Assembly: GCA_002633025.1 (NCBI GenBank)
Contig: NMRB01001090.1
Coordinates: 149,855 to 213,854 of the forward strand
Source of the DNA: Notospermus geniculatus
Lineage: Eukaryota; Nemertea; Pilidiophora; Heteronemertea; Lineidae
Direction: 5' to 3'
DNA length: 64,000 bases
In this document: in pieces, positions 32,817 through 42,178 of the stretch
Numbering within the stretch: the stretch's first letter is position 1
Layout: each line of letters opens with the position of its first letter
Position numbers and translations under genes: made by a program
The notes under the pieces: generated by a model
Told to the model about the DNA's origin: nothing
The model's input: only the letters and a program-made list of their open reading frames with translations
The model's database searches: none

Positions 32817-33611
32817 ATGGCTGGTAAGGAGAACTCTACTTTTACCCCTGTCACTGGACCACGTACTTGGTCTGAACGATCACCAGATTCTGATATCTAT
32901 GCATCTCCCGATTCTAAAAAAAGGGACATAGATTTGGACGGTCTAAAATCTTAGGAGGCGCTGGGCGATTTGAAAGCAGATCTAGTTAGTGAGACAGCTC
33001 TACTGCGTAATGATCTATCAGGGCTTCGTGAAGAAGTCAGACAAAAGGATGATAAAATCTTCGCACTTGAGAGTAACCTGGAAGTCTTCCTAAAAAAGCA
33101 GCAGGACATCGATGTCGAGCTTTCAAAACGCGACGAGCGCATTCGAATACTGGAGGACGATTTAGAAGAGCAAAAGCAATACTCTATGAGGTACTCCTTA
33201 CGCTTTGATGGTCTGGGCCCGTTTAGCGAACGAGGTGTAGGAGATTATAGAAACCTTGTGATACAGGCAGCCAAGAAAATTGATGTCAATCTAACCCTAG
33301 ATGATATTGACCGGGCGCATCCTTCCGGTGGGAAGGATCAGAAACAACTACTTTGTAAGTTTACCAACTACACTGCCCGTCGCACTGTCTACATTAACAG
33401 GAAGCGATTTCGTCAACACAAGGAAACTGAGGGTGTTTACGTGAATGAGAACCTCACGCCAAAACGGTACAGTATGTACAAGCAGCTGTTAAACCTAAAG
33501 AAACAAAAAGTGGTTGAGAATGCTTGGACAAATGACGGTCGGTTGTTCGTGTGGAAAAATGGTCACAAAATGCTCTTAAAGACTCAAGCAGACATCGATG
33601 CCCTAAAGTGA
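32817..33611 (+). pseudogene. LINE ORF1 protein (coiled coil plus L1-like RNA-binding region), one in-frame stop
   Basis: The ATG at 32817 opens MAGKENSTFTPV; the frame meets TAG at 32952-32954 (codon 46) and then stays open to 33611, 264 codons in all. After the stop a ~65-residue coiled coil (LREEVRQKDDKIFALESNL...) leads to SMRYSLRFDGLG and a globular part with DIDRAHPSG and CKFTNYTARRTVYINRKRF, the layout of L1-type ORF1 RNA chaperones. The second LINE's ORF1 (60523) has the same order (EQYGRRNAIRI, AISRSHIVG, RRTVMMAKAHL). Such proteins coat the element RNA. The TAG could be read through, or the protein could restart internally, but a simple mutation is likeliest. Confidence 0.8.
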
Positions 33612-34355
33612 ACATTTGATCTTGACTCCTGCCGCGTATGGCCTAAATATAATGAACTCTCAAAATTCTCAGCATGTTTCTGACTAGTGACGAGATCTCT
33701 TATCATGGACACGAAGTCCCTTAGTGTTCGATATTATTATTATCATTTCAACTTAATTTGTGCTTCGACGCATTACCATAGCCGCGACCGACGCGTGGTC
33801 TTGCGTTGACGCCGACCAAGTCCTGCGATTTGGTCGGCGTCCAATTGCGAGTTGTCGTACTATTGTTCAAGTCGCTTAACGGCGTTTAGTTTTGATCGCG
33901 CAGCGGAAGCTGGTGGTCTTGCGTCGAGGTATAGACTGGGCTTTATCTAATTGACTGTATATTGGAAACATTTGGAGCTTCCTTTTGTTTCATCATGTTA
34001 AAGTCGAACATTTGTTCCCGTCTAGATATCTATGTCTATGTCTAATCCAGTGGTCTTTAATCCAAAGCTAGTAAATGGGATGGATATTCATGATTGTTGA
34101 CAGGTTTCTCATTAGTTGCATTTTGAATTCATCTCTGAACCCATTTAGTACTTTTAAAACTCAGTATTCTTGTTGAGTTGATCCCTGCCCGGGTAGGGCG
34201 TTGAGGTAGTATTACGCATCAGAGAGCACTGGTCACCCACCATGCTTCGTCAGCTATGACAAACCTATCACACCTTTGTACTTATATATTGTGTTTCTCT
34301 TTACTTTCGTATTTCTTTGTTGGCAGCTTTCCATGGTCACGTATATTCACCCCCA

Positions 34356-37300
34356 ATGGGGATTAATACGGATCTATGGAGGGCCAGAATTGGATTGTTT
34401 AACAATAGTCGTTGCGTCTCAAAACCTACTTACTTTTCTGAGAATCCCTGTCTATCATTGAAATCATTTATTGCTCCAATAATCATGTTGTTATTTGCCT
34501 ATTTTGGTGTTGGGACCTCATTATTTCCAACCCTTGTCGAGGTTGTTCTATGTTTTGTGGCTTTGTGTGGTATTCTTGTAACGAATCTTGTATTTGGTTT
34601 GATGTTTTATGCAGTTCTAAAGGTGACCCTAAATGTTTATACTTTCTGGACATCACCAATTTGTGTACTGAGTGGGTGCATTCTGTCTCTCATTTTTTGC
34701 TTATTTACATCGGCTTTGTCTCATCTTGTTGTTGTTGTATTAAACCCCAGTCTTACCAGCTCAATATTACTATTATGCGGGGATGTAAATCCGAATCCTG
34801 GACCTAATAGATATATAAATATCCGGTATTCTGACTATGTACTCATGTCATCTGAATATGATCGGCAAAGCTTATCATATCCTAGTTTAGGACCTTGGTT
34901 TCAAAATACATGTATGAACTTCACGTCGACAGCCTTGATGGGACTATTGTACGTAATTCTACAATCGATTTGTAAGGTTTATAATTATTGTATTCTCCAT
35001 TTTGGTGCTCTTACATGTAATTATACGTATCTGTGGTCTTACACAAAAGTTGGAGTTGATCTACTATTGTTCTTTTTGCTGCTCAGTGTCCTTAACCCTA
35101 ATCTAGCTGGCCAGTTGTTGCTATTATGCGGAGATATACACATAAATCCTGGGCCAACTGGCTGTTTAAATCTTTGGTTTACTAATGTCAATAGTTTGTC
35201 AGCCGAGAATGGTCAGAGATTCTCAGATATTAATATTCGACTCCATTCAGAGGATATTCACGTTGTGGGTATATGCGAAACTGGTTGTAACCTGAACTTG
35301 TCCACTTACAACATTAATGGGTACCATAAACTTGATGATTCTTTGTATAAACCTAATGGTCGAGGCCTACTGTTTTATATAAAGGAGTCATTATCTTTTA
35401 AAAGACGTTTTGATTTGGAAAATGACTTTGATGATTGTATGTGGGCTGAAATTGGAACGAGTCATAATCGGGCTCTTATTGGGCTATTTTATAGATCACC
35501 GTCTCAAACCCCAGTTAGCAGAAAGCAGTATTTTGAATTTTGTGATAAAATCATTGAGAACTCATTGAAACAAAGAGCTGATTTAGTCGTTATTGGTGGC
35601 GATTTTAACGCAAGAAGTAAATTTTGGTGGAAAGACGACATAAATACTGCTGAGGGCAATCAATTGTACGAAATTTCAACCAAGCATTCACTTTACCAAC
35701 TTATTGATAAGCCCACCAGAATTACTAATACTAGCAAATCATGTTTAGATCTCATATTCTGTAATTTCAATGGGTCTGTTTTAAATTCTGAGGTTCTCGC
35801 CCCATTCTCTTTATCTGATCATAGTGTGACGTCTGTAAATATTGATTTCAAATGTTATAAGTCTAAGCCAAATATTAAAAGGATCTGGAAATTCGCACGG
35901 GCCAATCTCGATGATCTTAACGCGGCTATTGTGTCTCACGACTGGGACTTAATCTTTCAGTATGATAACCTTGATGTTGTCTGTAGTGATTTTGTCAACG
36001 CCCTCCGGACTATTTTTGAATTATACATTCCTCATTCCGATCGAGTTATTAAGTCAAATGACATGCCGTGGTTCAGTCCTGAAATAAGAACAGCTATGAA
36101 TAAGAGAAATAAGTTGTATAGAAAAATGGCAAAATCCCACAGCGAAATAAATGTGACCAATTTTAGGGAAGCGGCCGTCCAGGTGAAAGAGCTTGTGTCT
36201 AGAGCAAAGCATTCTTTTCATGAAAGCGTTTGTAGATCCTTAAGCGATCACTCTACCTCCTCAAAAAATTATTGGCACATCCTTCGTCATCTTCTTGGAA
36301 AGAAAGTAAGTGACGGCATACCTACTCTTACCCCAACTGAGGGCAACTGTGATTCTGATGACCTTAAATGCCAGCATTTTCTTAAAATTTTTAGTAGTAG
36401 ATTTCATCATGATCATGATATATCCATGATACCTGATTTTCAAAATAGGAGCCATAATTGTATTTCTGACATTATTGTCACAAGTGATCAAATAAGAAAG
36501 TTGCTAACTAACCTGGACTCTTCAAAGGCTGGTGGAGAAGATGGTATAACAAATAAGATGTTAAAATTAGTAGCCAATTCTCTTGATGTACCGCTGTGCA
36601 GGCTTTTTAACAGGTTTCTCCACTCAGGTCATTTTCCAGCGTCATGGAAATTAGGTATTGTCATCCCCATTTTTAAAAACAAGGGTTCTAAATGTTCACC
36701 AGAAAGTTACCGACCAGTTACCTTGTTGAATTCCCTTTCAAAGATCTTTGAACGTACAGTATATGAAGTTATTTTGCAACATCTCCAGGTTAATAATCTT
36801 TTATTTGAGAGACAGTCTGGCTTCCTACCTGGCCATGATACACAGAAGCAACTTACTGACATCGTGCATCATATTCTTTTAAATAACGATTCAAAGAAGG
36901 ACACACGAGGAGTATTTCTTGATATTTCTGGGGCCTTCGATGCCGTCCCACACCATTTGTTATTAAAGAAGATGTACTCTTATGGTATTCGTGGCAATAT
37001 ATTCAACCTCCTGCGTGCCTACTTGACGAATCGAAGGATTAAAGTTCGAGTTAACAATACTCTTTCAGATATGTCTCAATATGGGTTTATTAACTGTGGG
37101 GTCCCTCAAGGATCTATTTTAGGACCTATTATGTTTCTCATTTATATCAATGACCTTAGTGATGTAGTGCATAATTCCCGTCTATGCATTTACGCTGACG
37201 ACTGTTCTCTTTTCCTCCCAGTTCCACATGGTCAAAATTTGCTAGATTCGTCTATTTTATTGCAAGATGATCTTGACGGAATTTCCTCCTGGTCAAATAC

Positions 37301-38417
37301 TTGGAGACTGTGTTTTAAAGCAGAAAAATGTAAGGAGGTCATTTTTCATTCAACTTATCGCAACAGGGGGCAGTTCCGTCAACTTCACCTAAATACTATT
37401 GACATACCAAGGGGACAATCACACAGGCACCTTGGTATCATTTTAGATTCTCGTCTCACTTTTGATGAACATGTGTCAAATTTAGTAGTTAAATGCAACA
37501 CCTTATTAAATCCACTAAAATCTCTCACAGGCAAGCTGCAATCTAAGCATCTTGAGCGATTGTATTGTTCTTTTATCTTACCTCATTTAGAGTATGGGTC
37601 AGTGGTTTTTGACTCTGCAAATGTCAGTGTGTTATCGAAATTGGATAGGATTCATTACCGGGCTGCATTGATTGTATCCGGATGCTTATGGGGTACTAAT
37701 CAGTCAAAGGTTTTAAAATGTCTCGGTTGGATGACCCTTGAACAGAGGAGACGTGAGAAAAAGCTCGTCTTGATGTATGATGTTGAAAATAACAGACTCC
37801 CTCGGTATGTCCAACATAATTTCCTACAGTACAGAAATCCCGTGAGAGATGCCCGTCTTAGAAACCACAGACCATACATTTTACCACGAAATATGTCCTC
37901 TCGGTTTCGAAAATCTACAATTCCAAGTTCTATCAGTAGTTGGTGTAATTTACCTCAGGAAATTAAATCTCGGTACTCAAGGAATTCCTTCAAATACCAC
38001 CTTCGAACATATATAAATGGTAAGAAGAATTATTTAGTTTCAACCAAATTGAATTTACCCAGAAAAACTGAAATTTGTTTAAATAGAGCAAGATCCGATT
38101 TGATTTTCAAAATTCATTTATATTCTCATAATTTTGCCAATGTAATAGATCCATCATGCAACTGTGGTTATAGGAACCAGACAACTAAACATTTGTTTTT
38201 CCAGTGCCCTCTTGTCTTGGACTTTCGTAATAATCTGCTTCGTGACCTTGGTCTGCTGCCATCATTCTTGTTATATTTCAACCAAATCAGACGTATTGAT
38301 GACAAGTTGCTGGTTTTACTAAATGGTTCGGTAAACTTACCGCGGGATACAAACATCAAAATTATCGAACGGGTGGGCCAGTTTATTTTAGACATCTGGA
38401 CTTATCTTAAAAATTAA
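34356..38417 (+). CDS. LINE ORF2: tandem TM-2A modules, APE endonuclease, reverse transcriptase
   Basis: Start chosen at the ATG giving MGINTDLWRARIGLF, since the second LINE begins MGVSILLWRARIGLF. 1353 residues. Residues ~35-135 hold three hydrophobic helices, followed by 2A motif 1 (CGDVNPNPGP, break expected at Gly149/Pro150). Residues ~195-252 hold two more helices, then 2A motif 2 (CGDIHINPGP, Gly266/Pro267). The endonuclease follows (~270-490): FTNVNS, ICETG (Glu308), GGDFNARS (Asp416, Asn418), CLDLIF and SLSDHS (His489). The RT (~720-1010) has IPIFKNKG, YRPVTLLNSLSKIFE, GVFLDISGAFDAV, CGVPQGSILGP and YADD (946-949). The C-terminus has a CNCG...H..FFQC motif. No internal stop. If both 2A sites work, one frame yields a ~149-residue membrane peptide, a ~117-residue peptide and a ~1087-residue EN-RT enzyme. 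Confidence 0.92.
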   Translation: MGINTDLWRARIGLFNNSRCVSKPTYFSENPCLSLKSFIAPIIMLLFAYFGVGTSLFPTLVEVVLCFVALCGILVTNLVFGLMFYAVLKVTLNVYTFWTSPICVLSGCILSLIFCLFTSALSHLVVVVLNPSLTSSILLLCGDVNPNPGPNRYINIRYSDYVLMSSEYDRQSLSYPSLGPWFQNTCMNFTSTALMGLLYVILQSICKVYNYCILHFGALTCNYTYLWSYTKVGVDLLLFFLLLSVLNPNLAGQLLLLCGDIHINPGPTGCLNLWFTNVNSLSAENGQRFSDINIRLHSEDIHVVGICETGCNLNLSTYNINGYHKLDDSLYKPNGRGLLFYIKESLSFKRRFDLENDFDDCMWAEIGTSHNRALIGLFYRSPSQTPVSRKQYFEFCDKIIENSLKQRADLVVIGGDFNARSKFWWKDDINTAEGNQLYEISTKHSLYQLIDKPTRITNTSKSCLDLIFCNFNGSVLNSEVLAPFSLSDHSVTSVNIDFKCYKSKPNIKRIWKFARANLDDLNAAIVSHDWDLIFQYDNLDVVCSDFVNALRTIFELYIPHSDRVIKSNDMPWFSPEIRTAMNKRNKLYRKMAKSHSEINVTNFREAAVQVKELVSRAKHSFHESVCRSLSDHSTSSKNYWHILRHLLGKKVSDGIPTLTPTEGNCDSDDLKCQHFLKIFSSRFHHDHDISMIPDFQNRSHNCISDIIVTSDQIRKLLTNLDSSKAGGEDGITNKMLKLVANSLDVPLCRLFNRFLHSGHFPASWKLGIVIPIFKNKGSKCSPESYRPVTLLNSLSKIFERTVYEVILQHLQVNNLLFERQSGFLPGHDTQKQLTDIVHHILLNNDSKKDTRGVFLDISGAFDAVPHHLLLKKMYSYGIRGNIFNLLRAYLTNRRIKVRVNNTLSDMSQYGFINCGVPQGSILGPIMFLIYINDLSDVVHNSRLCIYADDCSLFLPVPHGQNLLDSSILLQDDLDGISSWSNTWRLCFKAEKCKEVIFHSTYRNRGQFRQLHLNTIDIPRGQSHRHLGIILDSRLTFDEHVSNLVVKCNTLLNPLKSLTGKLQSKHLERLYCSFILPHLEYGSVVFDSANVSVLSKLDRIHYRAALIVSGCLWGTNQSKVLKCLGWMTLEQRRREKKLVLMYDVENNRLPRYVQHNFLQYRNPVRDARLRNHRPYILPRNMSSRFRKSTIPSSISSWCNLPQEIKSRYSRNSFKYHLRTYINGKKNYLVSTKLNLPRKTEICLNRARSDLIFKIHLYSHNFANVIDPSCNCGYRNQTTKHLFFQCPLVLDFRNNLLRDLGLLPSFLLYFNQIRRIDDKLLVLLNGSVNLPRDTNIKIIERVGQFILDIWTYLKN
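34779..34805 (+). other. 2A-like ribosome-skipping motif 1 (GDVNPNPGP)
   Basis: Fits the D(V/I)xxNPGP core of 2A sequences, directly after the hydrophobic stretch. Glu of the usual DVExNPGP is Asn here. 2A-like motifs in front of the endonuclease are documented for non-LTR elements of several marine invertebrates. Confidence 0.8.
35130..35156 (+). other. 2A-like ribosome-skipping motif 2 (GDIHINPGP)
   Basis: A second D(V/I)xxNPGP core, 14 residues before the first endonuclease motif (FTNVNS). Glu is replaced by His. The preceding LLLLC matches motif 1's LLLC, suggesting module duplication. Confidence 0.8.
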
Positions 38418-38654
38418 GATAAATTTGTTACAATATTTCAGTTATGGTACCCAGCTTTCTCCTTTTTTTCTTTTTTTTTTTTTTCCTTATTGTGTATCCA
38501 GCAACCTGTCATCAATCTACGATTCCTGTCTGCACTGTACGCAATGTAACTTTTCTCTTTTAACATAAGTTGGGCCAATAATGCTTGCGCCTTGGCCCAT
38601 ATTGTAGTTTATGTACTTACATATTCATCTGTTCGTTAATAAAATTATATCATC

Positions 38655-39136
38655 ATCTCTGCCAGTGGTAGTAGTAGATGCATGATATCAGACATACTTA
38701 GGTTATTCAGGATGCCCATTTCGATTATACAATGACCTTGATGATCAGATCTCAAGGTCAAGGTCAAGGTCAGTCAAGGGATGAATAATATTGGCATGAG
38801 ATCAAGTTCTATGGGCCTCATCATGCTCATCGTAATCCATCAACCAGTGAATCCTGATCTCTGTCAATGTATCCTGATCTCTATCAATGTTTCTTATCTC
38901 TATCAATATCTTGATCTCTATCAATGTATCGTTCATGTACCGGTAGAAGTACGTCTACATCGGGAACCATACGACATTTACAATGTCATGTTGTTATGTA
39001 AGAAATCAGTTTCGATTACAATACTCCTGTTTCATGATCCTCATCACACGATCGATAGGAGTCAATAGAAATCTAACGTGAAATGAATACATGTCACTGA
39101 TGATGAAATCAGTACACTTCCATGCATATTCCGTGG
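38655..39136. repeat. Continuation of the AGGTCA-type array, then unique and duplicated sequence
   Basis: Up to about 38785 it continues the array interrupted at 32514. A run of ATC(A/T)CTCTATCAATG-like short repeats follows at 38860-38930. From 38995 the sequence matches 46250-46392 (segmental duplication). No gene. Confidence 0.6.
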
Positions 39137-39561
39137 TATAGTCAAAGTCAACCTTACTTCAACAAGGGCAAAATACCAAGCTTGAAAACGTACACCAGTC
39201 AGTGGTAAATAATCCATGTCGCAGTTACCTAATGATGTCAGGGTAACTTGGTTTACTTTCCATGAGGCTATAGCAAATTCAAGGTTGTGCTCAGTCAACT
39301 GCAGTTACTGTGGTTTGTGGTTTAGTCATTGTGTTCACTTTATGGTGTGTGTTGCACAGGCCTGGTCCCGGTTGCACAAAACTCACGATAGCGCTAACTA
39401 GGTGTTAGCGCTAACTTTATGTTACCTGACGTGAAAATCCATTGTCGTTTTACGTCATGTAACATAAAGTTAGCGCTAACACCAAGTTAGCGCTAACATG
39501 AGTTTTGTGCAACCCAGCCCTGGCATTTTGCCTTGTTGAAGTAAGGTTGACTTCGACTATA
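39137..39561. mobile_element. 421-bp TA-flanked MITE containing a nested foldback
   Basis: TA flanks both ends (39137-39138, 39560-39561). TIRs start TAGTC(A/G)AAGTCAACCTTACT, ~38 bp. The paralogous locus at 46.38 kb reads straight through (CGTGGTACAAACGTTCGCG), an empty site. Inside, 39370-39514 is a separate 145-bp foldback (GGTTGCACAAAACTCA and its inverse, with repeated AGCGCTAAC). A TA duplication suggests Tc1/mariner-type mobilisation. Confidence 0.85.
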
Positions 39562-39619
39562 CGAACGTTCGCGTCCTGGGAACGGCACAACTAGAGAATT
39601 CTTATACGAGTCATCATTT

Positions 39620-39751
39620 CATTGGGTGATATGAATAAAAGCCAGCAAATGCTTTTACTTCAAATTTGTACAGTATAGCGTAATGCATTTATACTGCAAA
39701 ATCCAAGTAAAAGCATTTAGGCCTACTAGTCTTTATTCATATGACCCATTG
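39620..39751. mobile_element. 122-bp MITE with CATTG target duplication
   Basis: The element 39625-39746 starts GGTGATATGAATAAA and ends with the inverse (one mismatch). CATTG is on both sides. The paralogous sequence at about 46445 (TTTCATTGCTTTTAGTC) is an empty site. Confidence 0.8.
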
Positions 39752-39756
39752 TTTTT

Positions 39757-40424
39757 AGTCAATTACAACGTTATAACTACATTGACGGTACGGTAGCTTC
39801 CTCCTCCCCAATTGAGCGACGAAAATTTTTGCAACCAGTCGTATATGAGGTGAAACGTAAGTACGTCAATTGTAGTCCGGTGATTTTCGTCGTTTCTCCT
39901 CACGTGTGTCTGGTCAACGAGGATCTACGATTCGGCCGTATGATTTTGGATTTCAATTGTAGATCAGCTTTCGGAATCAGAATATATTCCTGAAGCAGCT
40001 GGGTTCCTGAAATTTAACCCACGAATCCTCCTTGGTCATACAGCTGCAGTGACGATGGTGGCTTCCTGTCGACGCCATCTTGTATTACCAACATAGTCAA
40101 TTACAACGTTATAACTACATTGACGGTAGCTTCCTCCTCCCCAATTGAGCGACGAAAATTTTTGCAACCAGTCGTATATGCGGTGAAACGTAAGAACGTC
40201 GATTGTAGTCCGGTGATTTTCGTCGTTTCTCCTCACGTGTGTCTGGTCAACGAGGATCTACGATTCGGCCGTATGATTTTGGATTTCAATTGTAGATCAG
40301 CTTTCGGAATCAGAATATATTCCTGAAGCAGCTGGGTTCCTGAAATTTAATCCACGAATCATCCTCGGTCATACAGCTGCAGCGACGATGGTGGATTCCT
40401 GTCGATGCCATCTTGTATTACCAA
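39757..40424 (+). repeat. Tandem duplication (2 x ~335 bp) of the GPCR 5' region
   Basis: 39757-40093 and 40094-40424 are nearly identical, from AATTACAACGTTATAACTAC to CGCCATCTTGTATTACCAA. A third copy is at 47677-48450, upstream of the third receptor copy, so this block is the receptor gene's own 5' flank or 5' UTR. Each unit has a splice-donor-like GTGAAAC|GTAAG. Confidence 0.85.
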
Positions 40425-40651
40425 GCAGGCTCCTGCTGGTGCAATACGAATTTTCATGAGAAATACGGCTATAATACGTCACTATTTTCGCCGAAATTCT
40501 TCAAATGTACACGTATCCAAACTGTTGCCTCTACTCTTCGAAAATTGGCCTCTGAACCATTTGTTAGAGGACGAATTCGATTTCCAAGTGGGGTTGAAAA
40601 ACAGGACGAGGATCTCATGGAATTGTCTTGACATCATTAAATTCAATACAC

Positions 40652-41227
40652 ATGATCACCAAAATGAGTATTCACGAATTGACGACGAGAAACACGAATG
40701 GGACTGTGCAGTTAGCGAAGGCAAGTGTAGAGCCAAGGGTGACTCCAGCTGCTACCCTAACTCGGGACGAATTTCTCAATCTATTCTGGGAATGGCGGCT
40801 TCAGTTGGTCCTCTGGATATGGGTACCTCCGTTTCTATTAACATTTGGGACATTGTTGAATGTTTTAACAATCATTGTTTTGCTGATACGAACATTTGGG
40901 AAAGCATCCACAAGGACTCTTTTTATTACACTTGCTACAGTAGACACCGCCGTACTTTGGACAGCACTCCTTCGTCAATGGGTCATTCGTTTGTTTCACG
41001 TCGATGTTAGACTTCTGTCGTACACTTCCTGTCCAGTTCATATGTTTTTAACGTATTTCTTCTTACATTTTGCCAGTTGGAATGTCGCCTGTTTGACAGT
41101 AGAAAGATGGATATCTGTATCTTTTCCTCTAAAGGCAAGAGTTATATGTACAAAGAGGTGCACTTTTATAGGCCTCGCCATTCTATGTATATTTCTGTTT
41201 GCGTTAAATTCGCCAATTATTTCTATA
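40652..41227 (+). pseudogene. Class A GPCR (FMRFamide/GPR139-like), copy 1: N-terminus to TM4
   Basis: Start at the first ATG (40652); a second at 40664 gives MSIHELTTRNTNGT, with an NGT glycosylation site, shared with copy 3. TM1 is WVPPFLLTFGTLLNVLTIIV, TM2 LFITLATVDTAVLWTALL, TM3 FLTYFFLHFASWNVACL followed by ERW in place of DRY, and TM4 TFIGLAILCIFLFALNSPII. The frame ends at 41227, where a tRNA-SINE-like sequence and then a second partial receptor copy follow. TM5-7 are missing, so it cannot make a complete receptor unless splicing joins it to copy 2. Confidence 0.8.
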
Positions 41228-41326
41228 TAAACTTGCCCAAAGTCTCACGCCCAGTGGGATTCGAACCCGGGATCCTCTGACCGCTAGTCGGAGACCCGAA
41301 CCACTACACCACCGGGCTCCTCATGA
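41228..41326 (-). mobile_element. tRNA-derived SINE-like insertion at the duplication junction
   Basis: Read on the minus strand, 41317 to 41249 contains an A-box (TGGTGTAGTGG) and B-box (GGTTCGAATCC) at tRNA spacing and a loop CTAGCGG (AGC anticodon position) in an imperfect stem. Acceptor and T-stem pairing are incomplete, so a SINE head or tRNA pseudogene is likelier than a working tRNA. It lies exactly between receptor copies 1 and 2. Confidence 0.65.
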
Positions 41327-42178
41327 GCATCCACAAGGACTCTATTTATTACACTTGCTACAGTAGACACCGCCGTACTTTGGACAGGTCTCCTTCGTCA
41401 ATGGGTCATTCGTTTGTTTCACGTCGATGTTAGACTTCTGTCGTACACTTCCTGTCCAGGTCATATGTTTTTAACGTATTTCTTCTTACATTTTGCCAGT
41501 TGGAATGTCGCGTATTTGACAGTAGAAAGGTTGATATCTGTATCTTTTCCTTTAAAGGCCAGAGTTATATGTACAAAGAGGTGCACTTTTATAGGCCTCG
41601 CCATTCTATGTATATTTCTGTTTGCGTTAAATTCGCCAATTATTTCTATATATCATGTAACGGTACTACGCATATCTCCTACTGGAATTGTTCATCATCA
41701 ATGCTACTATAAGCCAGAGTACAAGTACTTCTGGCGGAAGGTGTGGCAATGGATTAACCTGCTGGTCTATTCAGGGTTGCCATTCTCTGTCATCACTTTC
41801 TGTAATTGCTCCATAGTATACAAGGTCATGAACGGACAGGTGAAGCGTAAAAATCTCCAGAATCCCGGAGGACGATCAGATGGTCAGTCATCTCAGGTGA
41901 CTAGTATGACGTACATGTTGACCACAGTTGGTGTTGTCTTCATGTTATTAACATTACCCTGCTCTGTTTTTTTTCTGTACGAGTCGATAACCCAAGTGAC
42001 AACTTTGAAACAATATACACAAAGAGAATTAAGCTATGCTGCAACAAATCTACTTGCTTACCTTAACAACACCGTCAACTTCCTCCTCTACTGTGTAAGT
42101 GGGACTCAATTTCGGCGGGAGGTATTCCGAATGTTCCGAGGTTTTTGCGACACGAGGGGAAGCAAACGTGCATTTTAG
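41327..42178 (+). pseudogene. Class A GPCR, copy 2: TM2 to C-terminus
   Basis: Homology to copy 1 starts at 41327 (GCATCCACAAGGACTCT) and continues in frame through TM3 (ERL), TM4, a second extracellular loop with HHQCYYKPEYKYF (Cys for the TM3 disulphide) and TM5 (INLLVYSGLPFSVITFCNCSIV). It goes on through TM6 (MLTTVGVVFMLLTLPCSVFFLY), TM7 (LAYLNNTVNFLLYCVSG) and a short basic tail to TAG 42176-42178. NxxNFLLYC replaces NPxxY, as in FMRFamide and GPR139/142-type receptors. It lacks the N-terminus and TM1. Copies 1 and 2 together contain one full receptor plus an overlap of TM2-TM4. Confidence 0.8.

Larger units (their letters stand above)
32504..38665 (+). mobile_element. Full-length CR1/L2-like LINE, 6.14 kb, with 11-bp target duplication
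   Basis: ATCTCTGCCAG occurs at 32504-32514 and 38655-38665. The element is 32515-38654: a 5' UTR with CAAGATGGCGGCC 28 bp from its start, ORF1 (32817-33611), a ~740-bp spacer, ORF2 (34356-38417), then a 3' UTR with a T-rich tract and an AATAAAATTATATCATC end. Only ORF1 carries a visible lesion (one amber codon), so insertion is fairly recent. CR1/L2 is chosen because of the single APE endonuclease, the RT motifs, the C-terminal Cys/His motif and the simple-repeat end rather than poly(A). Confidence 0.9.

Noticed and set aside
41249-41317. Functional tRNA-Ala gene
   Set aside because: A and B boxes are good, but acceptor and T-stem pairing fail and the length is short; more likely a SINE head.
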